DNA of 64,000 nt from Verrucomicrobiia bacterium (GCA_030430455.1 JAUIJB010000008.1:1-64000); one strand, 5' to 3'. Positions 25,256 through 34,638 are shown, counted from the first letter of the stretch. Numbers and translations: made by a program. The notes: generated by a model from the sequence alone, not told the origin.

Positions 25256-27106
25256 ATGAAAACGCCATTCCCAACCATCCGGGGACACCCTGTCGGGCTG
25301 TCCCTCGTGGGCGGGCTCGTCGCCCTCGCCTCGATGCCCGCCCTTTCCCAGTCGTTCGACTTCGATCTGGACTCGACGATTGCAACGGGCGACCACCCCT
25401 ACCAACTGGTGGTCGCGGACTTCAACGGTGACGACATTCCCGACTGCGCGGTGACCAACACCGGCCCCTATCCATCCGGAATCGGGCAGCTCGGGGTGCA
25501 CCTCGGCACCGGGACCGGGACCTTCCAAACCGCGAACTACTACACCGCGGGGCGGTTCCCCAGCGGCATCGCCAGCGGCGACTTCAACGCCGACGGTGCT
25601 CCCGACCTGGTCGCGGTGAACCGCTTCGGCGGCTCGTTGACCGTCTACCTGAACGCCAACAACGGCACCGGCACCATGCTCGGCCCGCCAACCACGGTCG
25701 GCGGCCTCGGCTCGCAGCCGATGCACGCGGCGGCCGGCCACTTCAATGCCGACACGCACCTCGACATGGCCGTTGCCGCCCATGGCAGCGACGCCGTCCG
25801 GTTCGTGTATGGCGATGGGATGGGCGGGTTCAGCCTCGGCCCCTTGATCGGGGTCGGCGACGGGCCGAACGGAGTCGCGGTCACCGACCTGAACCACGAC
25901 GGGCACGACGACGCCGTGCTGACCAACTGGTACAGCTACACCGTCAGGCCGCTGCTCGGGCACGGCGATGGAACCTACACCCTGATGCCGCACGCGCCGA
26001 TCGGGCCACGCTCGTGGACACTCGCCACCGGCGACTTCAACGACGACGGCCATGCCGACGTCGCCGCGCCGAACGCGCTCAACAACACCCTGTCGATCCT
26101 GCTCGGCAAGGGGGACGGCACCTTCCATCCCCAGACGGTCATGGGCACCGGGGCCTCGGTCTACGACCTGGCGATCGCCGACCTCGACCTCGACGGGGCC
26201 CTCGACATCGTGATGGCCTCCCAGGGACTCCGGATCTTCCGGGGTGCCGGCGACGGAACCTTCACCGGCCCGCAGGTCATCCCCGCGCCGAACGCCTTTC
26301 CGGGCATCGGCGTGGTGGAGCTCGACGGCAACTGCGCGCCCGACCTGGTCGTCTCCAACTCCAACCATGACTCGATCTCGGTCTACCTGCAGGACCCGCC
26401 GAACCGGCCGCCGGTGGCGGATGCGGGCGAGGACGTGACGGTCGAGTGCGAGGCCATGCTGACCCCGGTCATGCTGTCCGGGACGGCGAGCGACGACTGC
26501 GACGGTGACCCGCTTGCCTTTGACTGGCAGGTCGCCAGCGGATCGGGAGCGTCCTTCGACGACCCGAGCCTGGCGGAACCGCTCGGCTGGTTCCCGCTGG
26601 GTTCGACCATGGTGACCCTGACGGTCACCGACCCGAGCGGAGCAAGCGACTCCGCCGACGTCACGGTGAGCGTGATCGACACGGTCGCCCCGGTCGCCAC
26701 CTGCACCACCGACCTGGCGGTGCTGTGGCCGCCGAACAACAAGTTGCGTCCGGTCCTGATCACGGTGGAAGCAAGCGACGCCTGTGCGTCCGCCGACACG
26801 ATCACGGTGGACTGTCTGGTCTCGAGCGATGAACCGGACAATCGACCGCCCGCGAAGAAGCGCAGGGGCGACGTCGACGGCGAGGACGGCCACACATTGC
26901 CCGTTCCGGTCGACCTCTCCTTCGATTCCGCATCGGGCCGATTCGACGGAGTCGTCTGGCTGCGCGCGGAACGCCTGGGCAGCGGCGACGGCCGCACCTA
27001 CTCGATCGACTGCACGGTCAGTGACAGCTCGGGAAACCACAGCAGCGCCAGCTGCGTGGTCCTGGTCCCCCATGACCGCGGCAAGCGCAAGAAGGGCGGC
27101 AAATAG
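25256..27106 (+). CDS. Secreted FG-GAP/VCBS beta-propeller protein with PKD/HYR-like domains
   Basis: 616-residue exported protein starting MKTPFPTIRGHPVGLSLVGG with a signal peptide ending near ALSQS; AGAGAAG-like sequence lies just before the ATG. Residues 30-370 hold FG-GAP/VCBS repeats of the type VADFNGDDIPDCAVTN and TGDFNDDGHADVAAPN, with calcium-binding acidic loops, forming a beta-propeller. Residues 385-480 are PKD/HYR-like (NRPPVADAGEDVTVECEA, then LTVTDPSGASDSADVTVSV), followed by a domain with paired cysteines (CTTDLAVLWPPNNKLRPV and later SDACASADTITVDCLV). The C-terminus is basic (DRGKRKKGGK). Likely a cell-surface or secreted adhesion protein. A good terminator follows at 27140. 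Confidence 0.85.
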   Translation: MKTPFPTIRGHPVGLSLVGGLVALASMPALSQSFDFDLDSTIATGDHPYQLVVADFNGDDIPDCAVTNTGPYPSGIGQLGVHLGTGTGTFQTANYYTAGRFPSGIASGDFNADGAPDLVAVNRFGGSLTVYLNANNGTGTMLGPPTTVGGLGSQPMHAAAGHFNADTHLDMAVAAHGSDAVRFVYGDGMGGFSLGPLIGVGDGPNGVAVTDLNHDGHDDAVLTNWYSYTVRPLLGHGDGTYTLMPHAPIGPRSWTLATGDFNDDGHADVAAPNALNNTLSILLGKGDGTFHPQTVMGTGASVYDLAIADLDLDGALDIVMASQGLRIFRGAGDGTFTGPQVIPAPNAFPGIGVVELDGNCAPDLVVSNSNHDSISVYLQDPPNRPPVADAGEDVTVECEAMLTPVMLSGTASDDCDGDPLAFDWQVASGSGASFDDPSLAEPLGWFPLGSTMVTLTVTDPSGASDSADVTVSVIDTVAPVATCTTDLAVLWPPNNKLRPVLITVEASDACASADTITVDCLVSSDEPDNRPPAKKRRGDVDGEDGHTLPVPVDLSFDSASGRFDGVVWLRAERLGSGDGRTYSIDCTVSDSSGNHSSASCVVLVPHDRGKRKKGGK

Positions 27107-27139
27107 AATCCCTCCTCCGCCCCCACGGAGGGGACCGCG

Positions 27140-27175
27140 CCCCGTCCCGGACCGGTTGTTCCGGGGCGGGGACTT
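27140..27175 (+). terminator. Rho-independent terminator
   Basis: A 12-bp GC-rich stem (CCCCGTCCCGGA pairing with TCCGGGGCGGGG, one G-U pair) around an 8-base loop, followed by ACTTTT. It lies 33 bp after the stop of the FG-GAP/PKD gene. Confidence 0.75.
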
Positions 27176-27269
27176 TTGCGGCACCGTGGGAGACCCGCAG
27201 GCCGAAATGGAAGCCATCCGGCCCTGAAATGTCTTTCCAATCGCGGCCTCCCGGTCCACGCCGGGCCGC

Positions 27270-28160
27270 GTGTCCTGGCTTCTCCTCACGGTCGCCTCCT
27301 CGCTGCTTCTCGGTCTCTACGACTACTTCAAGAAGGCGGCGCTGCGGAGGAACGACGTCATCCCCGTGCTGTTCGGCGGGGTGGCGGCCTCGGCGCTCGT
27401 CTGGCTGCCCTTCGCGCTGTGGTCGGCGGTCGCGCCCGAGACCCTGCCGCATCCCTTCTTCGACGTCGCCTCGATCCGCGGCCGCGACCACGCCCTGCTC
27501 CTCGCCAAGGCCGCGCTGGTCGGCGCCTCGTGGGTCTGCGGCTACCTCGGACTGAAGTCGCTGCCGCTGTCGATCGCCACCCCGATCCGCGCCACCGGGC
27601 CGTTGTGGACCATCGCCCTCGCGGTCCTGCTGTTCCACGAGTCGCCGAGCCCGCGCCAGTGGATCGGCATCACGGTGATCCTCGCCTCCTTCTTCGCCTT
27701 CACCTTCGTCGGCCGCCGCGAGGGCATCCACTTCCACCGCGACAAGGGCGTGTTCCTGATGATCGGTGCCACCCTGCTCGGGGCGGTGTCGGCGCTCTAC
27801 GACAAGTTCCTCCTCCAGTCCGCCGCCATCGCGCCCTCGGCGGTGCAGGCCTGGTTCACCCTCTACATGGCGGTGATGCTGCTGCCCTCGCTGTGGCTGC
27901 GGCGCCGCTCGCGCGAGCGCCAGCCGTTCCGCTGGCACTGGGCGATCCCGGTCATCGGTATCACCCTGCTGGCCGCCGACATCCTCTACTTCATCGCCAT
28001 CAGCCAGCCCGACGCGCTAATCTCGCTGATCTCGCCGGTGCGGCGCAGCTCGGTCATCGTCTCCTTCCTGCTCGGCATCTTCCTGTTCCGCGAGCGCCAC
28101 CTCGGCGCCAAGGCCCTCTGCGTCGCCGGCATCGTCGGCGGCGTCATCCTGCTGTCGTAG
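27270..28160 (+). CDS. EamA/DMT-superfamily transporter
   Basis: 296-residue inner-membrane protein of about ten helices in two EamA repeats. Typical features are SWVCGYLGLKSLPLSIATPI and ATGPLWTIALAVLLFHES in the first half, and SQPDALISLISPVRRSSVIV with LLGIFLFRERHLGAKALCV in the second. The start is a GTG at 27270-27272 (SWLLLTVASSLLLGLYDYFK); no ATG fits. Substrate unknown; related carriers move metabolites or act as exporters. Confidence 0.85.
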   Translation: MSWLLLTVASSLLLGLYDYFKKAALRRNDVIPVLFGGVAASALVWLPFALWSAVAPETLPHPFFDVASIRGRDHALLLAKAALVGASWVCGYLGLKSLPLSIATPIRATGPLWTIALAVLLFHESPSPRQWIGITVILASFFAFTFVGRREGIHFHRDKGVFLMIGATLLGAVSALYDKFLLQSAAIAPSAVQAWFTLYMAVMLLPSLWLRRRSRERQPFRWHWAIPVIGITLLAADILYFIAISQPDALISLISPVRRSSVIVSFLLGIFLFRERHLGAKALCVAGIVGGVILLS

Positions 28161-28233
28161 ATCTGCTGCGGACGGCATCGCAGCTGCTCCATGCTGGCCA
28201 TGCGCCCTGGATCCGCCAGGGTGCCTTCCCGCC

Positions 28234-28989
28234 ATGAAGATCCTGCTGGTCGCCGACCTCCACTACACCCTGCGCCAGTGGGACTGGCTGCTGTCGGTCG
28301 GCGGGCGCTTCGACCTGGTGGTGGTCGCCGGCGACCTGCTCGACATCGCCTCGATCGTCCCGCTCCACGCCCAGGTGGTGGTGGTGCGCAAGTACCTCGA
28401 CCGACTCGCCGCGGCCGGGCCGCTGCTGGTCTGCTCGGGCAACCACGACCTCGTCGAGGACCGCTCGGGCGCTCGCGACGCCGCCTGGCTGGCCGATTGT
28501 TCCGGCCCCAACCTCCACGTCGACGGCGAGAACCACCGCGCCGACGGCCACTTCTTCAGCATCCTGCCGTGGTGGGAGAGCGAGGCCGAGCGCGGGCGGG
28601 TCGAGGCCATGCTGGCCGGGCACGAGCAGCAGCTCGACGGCGACCGCTGGGTGTGGATCGACCACCCGCCGCCGACCGGCTCGCCGACGGCCTGGTCCGG
28701 CCGGACCGACGCCGGCGACAAGGTCACCCGCGGCTGGATCGAGCGCTTCGGGCCCGACCTGGTGCTCTCCGGCCACATCCACAACGCCCCCTTCTACGCC
28801 GATGGCTCGTGGATCGACCTCGTCGGCGACACCTGGGTGATCAACGGCGGCCGCCAGCTCGGCGGGGTCCCGACCTTCACCGTGATCGACACCGCGACCC
28901 GCCAGGCCAGCTGGGTGGCGCTCGGCGACGCCGAGCAGGCCACGCTGACCCCGCCGCTGGTCCGCCGGCCGCTCGAGGGCGCGCCGTGA
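28234..28989 (+). CDS. Calcineurin-like metallophosphoesterase
   Basis: 251 residues with all five metallophosphoesterase motifs: DLH (residues 8-10), VVAGDLLD, CSGNHDLVE, IDHPP and LSGHIHNAP. These place two metal ions in a phosphoesterase site. It has no signal peptide, so it is cytoplasmic. It lies 73 bp downstream of the transporter gene on the same strand. Substrate (nucleotide, phosphoprotein or nucleic acid) cannot be predicted. Confidence 0.88.
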   Translation: MKILLVADLHYTLRQWDWLLSVGGRFDLVVVAGDLLDIASIVPLHAQVVVVRKYLDRLAAAGPLLVCSGNHDLVEDRSGARDAAWLADCSGPNLHVDGENHRADGHFFSILPWWESEAERGRVEAMLAGHEQQLDGDRWVWIDHPPPTGSPTAWSGRTDAGDKVTRGWIERFGPDLVLSGHIHNAPFYADGSWIDLVGDTWVINGGRQLGGVPTFTVIDTATRQASWVALGDAEQATLTPPLVRRPLEGAP

Positions 28990-28998
28990 TCGCCGGGC

Positions 28999-29436
28999 TC
29001 AGCGTTGATGAAGCAGGGAGTCGAGCACCTCGCCGACCATGCCGAAATGGTTCGCCTCGCCGCCGTACTGGCGCTTGAGGTCGACCAGGTAGGAACCCAG
29101 CGCATCCAACTTCTCAGCGAGGGCCCGGGCCAGGGCGACGTTGGCCTCGGGGTGGTCGCGGAGGAACTGCTCGGCATCCTCGGCGACGCGGAAACGGCTC
29201 GGCTTGACGGCCCGAACCTCGGCGATCGTCGGGCGCCCGAGCAGGACCGAGACCTCGCCGAAGATCTCCCCCGGCTGGTCGAGCCGGGCGACCGCCACCC
29301 CGTTGCGGGTCACCTCGACCTCGCCTTCGACGAGAACGAACAGGGTGTCCTGGCGCATGCCCTCGCGGATGACCACCTCGTCGGCGTCAAAATCCCGCAG
29401 CGGCAGCTCGCAGCAGTCCCTCTCGAGGTCGAACAT
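28999..29436 (-). CDS. Stand-alone cyclic-nucleotide-binding domain protein
   Basis: 145 residues containing a single cNMP-binding fold: VIREGMRQDTLFVLVEGEVEV, then the phosphate-binding cassette PGEIFGEVSVLLGRPTIAEV. The cassette has Gly-Glu and Arg in place, though the residue after Arg is Pro rather than a small residue. There is no helix-turn-helix, unlike Crp/Fnr regulators, so it is probably a sensor that works through a partner. The CHAD gene lies 79 bp upstream on the same strand and may be cotranscribed. It converges on the phosphoesterase gene, 9 bp away. Confidence 0.82.
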   Translation of the reverse strand: MFDLERDCCELPLRDFDADEVVIREGMRQDTLFVLVEGEVEVTRNGVAVARLDQPGEIFGEVSVLLGRPTIAEVRAVKPSRFRVAEDAEQFLRDHPEANVALARALAEKLDALGSYLVDLKRQYGGEANHFGMVGEVLDSLLHQR

Positions 29437-29515
29437 GCCCGGATTGCAGCATTTTCCGCGCCGACCGGCAACCCGACGCCGGAATCCAGCCCGAACCGGC
29501 CCGAACTGGCCCGCG

Positions 29516-30427
29516 TCAGCTTCCCGGCTCCCGGCGCCAAGCCTTCCAGTAGCCGGCCAACTCCTCCGCCAGCCGGTCCTCGTCGCGCGAAAAAACCCGC
29601 CGGCCGAGCCTCGTCGCCTGGTCGCGGAGCTCGGACTGCCTGCGCTCGACGAGCGCCAGCAGGGCCTCGCGGCGCGAGTCGTCGGCGATCTCGATCGACC
29701 CGCCGGTCACCCGGCGGCGGAAGACGGTCAGGTCATGCTCGTCGCCGAGGAGGTCGGACAGGCGGTCGAGCGCCTCCTCGCGGGCGCCGACGACTCCCGG
29801 CCAGCAATCGTTGAGCAGGCGGAGGTGATACCAGTGGTACTTCGCCCGCTTGCGCCACTGGTGGAAATCCTCGCCGCCCTCCTTGCGCAGGGCGCGCTTC
29901 ATCGCCTTGCAGCCGCGCCGGTAGGTCTTGCGCAGCCCCTTGGCCAGCGGCTTGAAGCCGTCGACCTCCAGCGGCCAGTCCGCCACCCGCCCGCGCGCCG
30001 CGACCATCTCCGCCCGGAACACCGCGAGCCGCTCGTCAACGTCCTGCTCCCCGCCCACCAGCTCGTTGAGCCGGCGGGTCAGCTTGCACTTCACCGGCGC
30101 GAAGGACGAGCGCCGGACCTCGTCGCGAAAACGCTCCATCAGGGCGTCGTGGGTCTCGACCATGACCTCCGCGTCGCGCAGGTCGGCGAGGCTCTTCGAG
30201 GCATCGCGAAAGCAGGCGTTCTCGCGCTTGTAGTGCTTGCCGAGCGACTTGCGGACGAGCCGCAGCAGCCCGCGGAGCTTCTTGCAGCGCTTGCGCACCT
30301 GGTGGACCGTGCGGCTGCGGTCGAGCGACGGATCGTCGATCTCCCCCAGCGCCCGGTCGATCTGCTCAACGGCAATGCGGCGAACCTCGTCGGCCGCCTG
30401 GCGTGGGTCGAGGATTCGGTAGGGCAT
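29516..30427 (-). CDS. CHAD domain protein
   Basis: 303 residues forming one long CHAD domain (conserved histidine alpha-helical domain), which binds inorganic polyphosphate in characterised members. Hallmarks: HQVRKRCKKLRGLLRLVRKS near the N-terminus, DLRDAEVM, and the second-half counterpart DFHQWRKRAKYHWYHLRLL with LGDEHDL. The many Arg/Lys and His residues fit anion binding. The start at 30425-30427 (MPYRILDPRQ) is supported by AAGGGTGGGG upstream. The following gene on the strand encodes a cyclic-nucleotide-binding protein. Confidence 0.9.
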   Translation of the reverse strand: MPYRILDPRQAADEVRRIAVEQIDRALGEIDDPSLDRSRTVHQVRKRCKKLRGLLRLVRKSLGKHYKRENACFRDASKSLADLRDAEVMVETHDALMERFRDEVRRSSFAPVKCKLTRRLNELVGGEQDVDERLAVFRAEMVAARGRVADWPLEVDGFKPLAKGLRKTYRRGCKAMKRALRKEGGEDFHQWRKRAKYHWYHLRLLNDCWPGVVGAREEALDRLSDLLGDEHDLTVFRRRVTGGSIEIADDSRREALLALVERRQSELRDQATRLGRRVFSRDEDRLAEELAGYWKAWRREPGS

Positions 30428-30493
30428 GATCCCCACCCTTGAACCGCTGCTGCGGCCCGTCAAATCAGCGCGGGGCGGGGCGCCCGGGCGACC

Positions 30494-31513
30494 CTAGCCC
30501 ATCGGATAGGGAAGCTCGCGGCTGACCGCGTCGATCGCCTCCAGGGTCGCGGCATCCAGCTCGAGGCCGTCAGCGGCGAGGATCGGCTCGAGCTGCTCCT
30601 CGCAGGTGACGCCGACCAGGGTGCTGGCGACGAAGTCGTGCTGCCTGCTCCACGCCACCGCCAGGGTCACCGGGTGGATCCCGGCCTCCGCGGCGACGTC
30701 CATGAAGCGCTTCGCCGACTCGAGGCAGCGGTCGTTGACGAAGCGCCGCACCATCGCCTTCTGGCGCTCGCCGTCGCTGTTGAGGTAGTCGGTGAAGCGC
30801 GCCCCCGCGGGGCGCGCGCCGTCGTTGTACTTGCCGCTCAGCACGCCGCCGGCGATCGGGCTGTAGGGAAGCAGGCTGACCTGCTCGCGACGGCACACCT
30901 CGGCCAGCTCGTCCTCGAAGCGGCGGTTGTTGAGCGAGAAGTTGTTCTGGATCGTGTCGAAGCGCCGCAGCCCCTCGCGCTCGGCGGTCCACAGCGACTT
31001 CATCAGCCCCCAGGAGTCCTCGTTGCAGACCCCGATCGCCCGCAGCTTGCCCTCGCGCACCAGCTCGTCGAGCGCCTCGAGCGTGTCCTCCGGGCGCATG
31101 CCGTGGTCCGGCCAGTGGACCTGATAGAGGTCGATGTAGTCGGTCTGCAGCCTTCGCAGCGAGCCCTCGACCGCGCGGCGGATCTGGTGGCGGTCGATCG
31201 CCGCCTTGCCGTTGCGGATCGGCGGATTGAACCAGCCGTGGGCCGGCCCGACGACCTTGGTCGCCAGGATGACGCCGTCGCGCGGCCGGCCCTTGAGCCA
31301 GCGGCCGACGATCTCCTCGGTCGCCCCGGCCAGCTCGGCGTCCGGTGGCACCGGGTAGATCTCGGCGGTGTCGAAGAAGTCGATGCCGGCCTCGACCACC
31401 CGGTCGAAGACCCGGAAGGCGGTCGCCTCGTCGGCCTGGTTGCCGAAGGTCATCGTCCCCATGCCGATCTCGCTGACCACGATTCCGCTCCTGCCGAGGC
31501 GTCGCTGATTCAT
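30494..31513 (-). CDS. Tas-like NADP(H)-dependent aldo/keto reductase
   Basis: 339 residues, the usual size of the Tas (YgdS) subgroup. The start [20 protein letters not shown] at 31511-31513 is the canonical opening of the family. Catalytic tetrad elements are visible: Asp in FFDTAEIYP (with the Tyr two residues later), Lys in ILATKVVG, and His in YQVHWPDH. The cofactor-binding C-terminal region includes [17 protein letters not shown]. Physiological substrate unknown; oxidoreduction of small carbonyls is the family role. Divergent from nrdG, with a 270-bp gap between the two starts. Confidence 0.92.
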   Translation of the reverse strand: MNQRRLGRSGIVVSEIGMGTMTFGNQADEATAFRVFDRVVEAGIDFFDTAEIYPVPPDAELAGATEEIVGRWLKGRPRDGVILATKVVGPAHGWFNPPIRNGKAAIDRHQIRRAVEGSLRRLQTDYIDLYQVHWPDHGMRPEDTLEALDELVREGKLRAIGVCNEDSWGLMKSLWTAEREGLRRFDTIQNNFSLNNRRFEDELAEVCRREQVSLLPYSPIAGGVLSGKYNDGARPAGARFTDYLNSDGERQKAMVRRFVNDRCLESAKRFMDVAAEAGIHPVTLAVAWSRQHDFVASTLVGVTCEEQLEPILAADGLELDAATLEAIDAVSRELPYPMG

Positions 31514-31714
31514 GGGCGTCAGGCTGGGCATCCGCGACCGTGGCGCAAGGACCGATCGCCGGCATCCTCCCGGTCCGCCCCTTCCCCCGACGGTGCCACA
31601 TCTTGGGAATCGCCATTCCCGCTCATCCGCCCCGCGCCCCCCCACAAGCGCTTGAGCCGGTGGGAGATGACCCAATCCTCAAGTATTCTGGTAATCTTAA
31701 TTAATTCCCACATC

Positions 31715-31743
31715 TTGTATGCCTAATTTAATTACAATACAAT
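31715..31743 (+). promoter_or_regulatory. AT-rich promoter of nrdG-nrdD
   Basis: Bases 31681-31770 are far more AT-rich than anything else in the window. Within them TTGTAT (31715-31720) and TACAAT (31738-31743) are separated by 17 bp, a plausible housekeeping -35/-10 pair. Transcription would begin near 31750, with the Shine-Dalgarno at 31771 and the GTG start at 31787. No classical FNR or NrdR box was identified with confidence. Confidence 0.5.
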
Positions 31744-31786
31744 ATGTTTGATTTTTCAAAGAGAATATGCGGAGGTCCTTGGCGCT

Positions 31787-32278
31787 GTGTCTGCCCTGCT
31801 CCGCTTCGCCGCCCACACGGTCGGGACCCTCGAGGTGCCCGATGAGGTCTCCCTGATCTACACCATTTCCGGCTGCCCGCTGCGCTGTCCGGGCTGCCAC
31901 TCGGCCGAGCTCCGCGATGCCTCGCAGGGCGAGCCACTCGATCCGGAAACGCTCGCCGCCACCCTGCGCCGCTACCGCGGCCTCGCCACCTGCGTGTGCT
32001 TCCTCGGCGGCGAGTGGCAACCCGACGGGCTCGTCGCCCTGCTCCGCGAGGCGCGGCGCCACGGCTTCGCCACCTGCCTCTACAGCGGGCGGAACTCGGT
32101 CGACGACCGCATCGCCGCCGAGCTCGACTACCTCAAGCTCGGCCCCTGGGTCGCGGCACTCGGCGGACTCGACCAGCCGACCACCAACCAGCGCTTCCTC
32201 GACCTGCGCGACGGCCGCGACCTGACCCACCGCTTCCGGCGTCCCACGGACGCCGCGGCGCTGCGCCCGGCCGCCTGA
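31787..32278 (+). CDS. nrdG: Anaerobic ribonucleotide reductase activating protein (radical SAM)
   Basis: Radical-SAM activase that installs the glycyl radical on NrdD under anoxic conditions. The [4Fe-4S]/SAM motif is CPLRCPGC (C30, C34, C37 in TISGCPLRCPGCHSAEL). 163 residues, the normal size. The start is the GTG at 31787 rather than the TTG upstream, because GGAGG at 31771-31775 is the only good ribosome-binding site and the residues before the GTG are unlike the family. The nrdD gene follows after 34 bp. Confidence 0.92.
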   Translation: MSALLRFAAHTVGTLEVPDEVSLIYTISGCPLRCPGCHSAELRDASQGEPLDPETLAATLRRYRGLATCVCFLGGEWQPDGLVALLREARRHGFATCLYSGRNSVDDRIAAELDYLKLGPWVAALGGLDQPTTNQRFLDLRDGRDLTHRFRRPTDAAALRPAA

Positions 32279-32312
32279 GCCAGCGCCCGTCCCCTTTCAC
32301 CAACGCACCACC

Positions 32313-34070
32313 ATGGAATCCCGACTCGAATTCATCGACCGCTACATCGCCGCGCGCAACTCGGCCGACGGCTCCCTCGTCGACGCCAACGCCAACGTCT
32401 CCTGCAAGAACGTCGCCGTGCTCTCCGCCGAGATCCACAAGCAGGCCAACATCCGCATCCACCGCGAGCTGATGGACCGCAAGCTGCGCGCGATGTTCGG
32501 CGACGCCACCGCCGAGCGCTACGCCGGCCAGCTCGAGCGCCACGAGATCTACACCCACGACGAGACCGCACCCTTCATGCCCTACTGCGCCTCGGTCAGC
32601 ATGTTCCCGCTGCTGCAGCACGGGCTGGTCCCGCTCGGCGGCGAGAGCCGGGCGCCGAAGCACCTCGCCTCGTTCTGCGGCAGCTTCATCAACTACGTCT
32701 TCGCCATCTCCGCCAACCTCGCCGGCGCCTGCGCCACGGTCGAGTTCCTCAACTGCTTCGACCACTTCGCCCGCAGGGACCACGGCGAGGACTACCTGCG
32801 GACCCACCGCGCCGAGATCGCCAACCACCTCCAGCACGTCGTCTACGCCCTCAACCAGCCTGCCGCCGCGCGCAGCTACCAGAGCGTGTTCTGGAACATC
32901 TCGGTGTTCGACCGCCACTACTTCGAGAGCATGTTCGGCGACTTCGTCTTCCCCGACGGCGACCGCCCGTGCTGGCCCAGCGTCCGGCGCCTCCAGGCCT
33001 TCTTCCTCGAGTGGTTCAACCGCGAGCGCGAGCGCTCGCTGCTGACCTTCCCGGTGGTCACCGCCGCGCTGGTCCACGACCGCGAGGAACCGCGCGACCG
33101 CGAGTTCGCCGAGATGCTCGCCGGCCAGCTCGGCAGCGGCAACTCGTTCTTCATCTACGCCAGCGACAGCGTCGACTCGCTGTCGTCCTGCTGCCGCCTG
33201 CGCAACGCGCTCGACGGCGACAACGACTTCTCCTTCTCGCTCGGCGCGGGCGGCGTGATGACCGGCTCGATGCAGGTCATGACGATCAACTTCAACCGCC
33301 TCGTCCAGGACGGCCGCGACCTCGACGGACAGGTCCGCGACCTCCACCGCTACCTGGTCGCGCGGCGCGCGACCCTCGCCGAGTTCGACGCCGCCGGCCT
33401 GCTGCCGATCTACTCCGCCAGGTGCATCGTCCCGGAAAAGCAGTACCTCACCATCGGCGTCAACGGCCTGGTCGAGGCGGCGGAGTTCCTCGGCCTCGAC
33501 CCCTCGAACAACGAGGACTACATCGAGTGGGTCTCCGGCCGCCTGCGGCGCATCAACGAGCTCAACCGCGAGGCCTCGCGCGAGCACGGCGCCCGCTTCA
33601 ACACCGAGTTCGTCCCGGCCGAGAACCTCGGCGTCAAGTTCGCCCGCTGGGACCGCGAGGCCGGCTACCGGGTGCCGCGGCCGTGCTACAACTCATACTT
33701 CTATCCGGTCGAACGCGACGACATCCACGTCCTCGACAAGCTCATCCTCCACGGCGAGCGGGTCACCCGCTGGCTCGACGGCGGCTCGGCGCTGCACCTC
33801 AACCTCGAGAGCTACCCGAGCGAGGAGAGCTGCGCCAAGCTGATCCGCGCGGCGATCCGCACCGGCTGCAACTACTTCTGCACCAACGTCCGGGTGACCT
33901 GCTGCAACGACTGCAACCACATCGACAAGCGGACCCTCGAGCGCTGCCCGGCCTGCGGCTCGGACAACGTCGACCACGCCACCCGCATCATCGGCTACCT
34001 CAAGCGTGTGTCGTCCTGGTCGAGCGAGCGCCAGTCGGAGCACGACCGCCGGGCTTATCAGACGACTTGA
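32313..34070 (+). CDS. nrdD: Anaerobic ribonucleoside-triphosphate reductase (class III), short form
   Basis: Reduces ribonucleoside triphosphates to deoxyribonucleotides without oxygen. 585 residues; it begins directly with the catalytic region and has no recognisable N-terminal ATP-cone, like the phage-T4-type short enzymes. Visible: Cys92 in PFMPYCASVSM (candidate active-site thiyl Cys), the SLSSCC motif near residue 290, the zinc site C531/C534 and C545/C548 (CNDC and CPAC), and the glycyl-radical loop RIIGYLKRV with Gly561. The C-terminus ends soon after, as expected. Lack of the ATP-cone suggests no dATP activity switch of the usual type (inference). Order nrdG-nrdD in one transcript. 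Confidence 0.93.
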   Translation: MESRLEFIDRYIAARNSADGSLVDANANVSCKNVAVLSAEIHKQANIRIHRELMDRKLRAMFGDATAERYAGQLERHEIYTHDETAPFMPYCASVSMFPLLQHGLVPLGGESRAPKHLASFCGSFINYVFAISANLAGACATVEFLNCFDHFARRDHGEDYLRTHRAEIANHLQHVVYALNQPAAARSYQSVFWNISVFDRHYFESMFGDFVFPDGDRPCWPSVRRLQAFFLEWFNRERERSLLTFPVVTAALVHDREEPRDREFAEMLAGQLGSGNSFFIYASDSVDSLSSCCRLRNALDGDNDFSFSLGAGGVMTGSMQVMTINFNRLVQDGRDLDGQVRDLHRYLVARRATLAEFDAAGLLPIYSARCIVPEKQYLTIGVNGLVEAAEFLGLDPSNNEDYIEWVSGRLRRINELNREASREHGARFNTEFVPAENLGVKFARWDREAGYRVPRPCYNSYFYPVERDDIHVLDKLILHGERVTRWLDGGSALHLNLESYPSEESCAKLIRAAIRTGCNYFCTNVRVTCCNDCNHIDKRTLERCPACGSDNVDHATRIIGYLKRVSSWSSERQSEHDRRAYQTT

Positions 34071-34087
34071 GGACGCCGTTTGGCGAT

Positions 34088-34105
34088 GGCGGCCGGGAGG
34101 CCGCC
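34088..34105. terminator. Hairpin between convergent nrdD and cupin genes
   Basis: A perfect 7-bp stem (GGCGGCC-ggga-GGCCGCC) in the 72-bp gap between two converging genes. No T-run follows, so termination is uncertain. Confidence 0.35.
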
Positions 34106-34142
34106 TGTCCATGGCCATGGCGCGCCAAGCACGCCACTCCGC

Positions 34143-34463
34143 TCACGGCGCGTGGTGGAGGGCGATCCACTGCGCGTCCGCTGAAACCGCGGCCACCCGG
34201 TGACGCAGGCGGGCCGGGATCGTCAGGCTGTCGCCCGCGGCGAGCTCCAGCCGTCCCTCCTCGAACTCGAGCACCGCCTCGCCCCGCAGCAGCATCACCC
34301 ACTCGGGCCACTCCTGGTCATACCAGAAGCCCTCCGGCGAGGGCTCGCCGCGGGAGGTGATCCACTCGAGCCGCGCATGGCGGGTCTCGACCAGAGGGAT
34401 GATCTCCTCGCCACCGTGGGACTCCGGGTCGGCAGGCGGGAGGCGTTCGACGACGGGAATCAT
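34143..34463 (-). CDS. Small cupin domain protein
   Basis: 106 residues forming one cupin barrel: EWVMLLRGEAVLEFEEGRLE (first conserved motif, lacking the usual His pair) and GDSLTIPARLRHRVAAVS (second motif with Pro and His). The start is MIPVVERLPP at 34461-34463; the frame continues upstream without support. Cupins of this size bind a metal or small molecule. The incomplete metal-ligand set in motif 1 makes catalysis uncertain. It converges on nrdD. Confidence 0.78.
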   Translation of the reverse strand: MIPVVERLPPADPESHGGEEIIPLVETRHARLEWITSRGEPSPEGFWYDQEWPEWVMLLRGEAVLEFEEGRLELAAGDSLTIPARLRHRVAAVSADAQWIALHHAP

Positions 34464-34638
34464 GCCTCCACTGCCGCAGATTCCCGCCGATGCGGCAAGC
34501 TGGAGTGGCATCGGGGTCGCATCGGAGTGGCTCCTTGCAGGAGCCATGGCCGGGATCGACGACCTCCGGGTCGCCGGGCGCGGTCGGCAGACCGCCTCCC
34601 CGCACCATGGCGCCCGAAGCCCCCAAGCGCCCCACTCC

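Noticed and set aside
31747..31760. Inverted repeat TTTGA-N4-TCAAA as an FNR site for nrdG
   Set aside because: The core TTGA and TCAA are 4 bases apart instead of 6, so it does not fit the FNR/CRP consensus.
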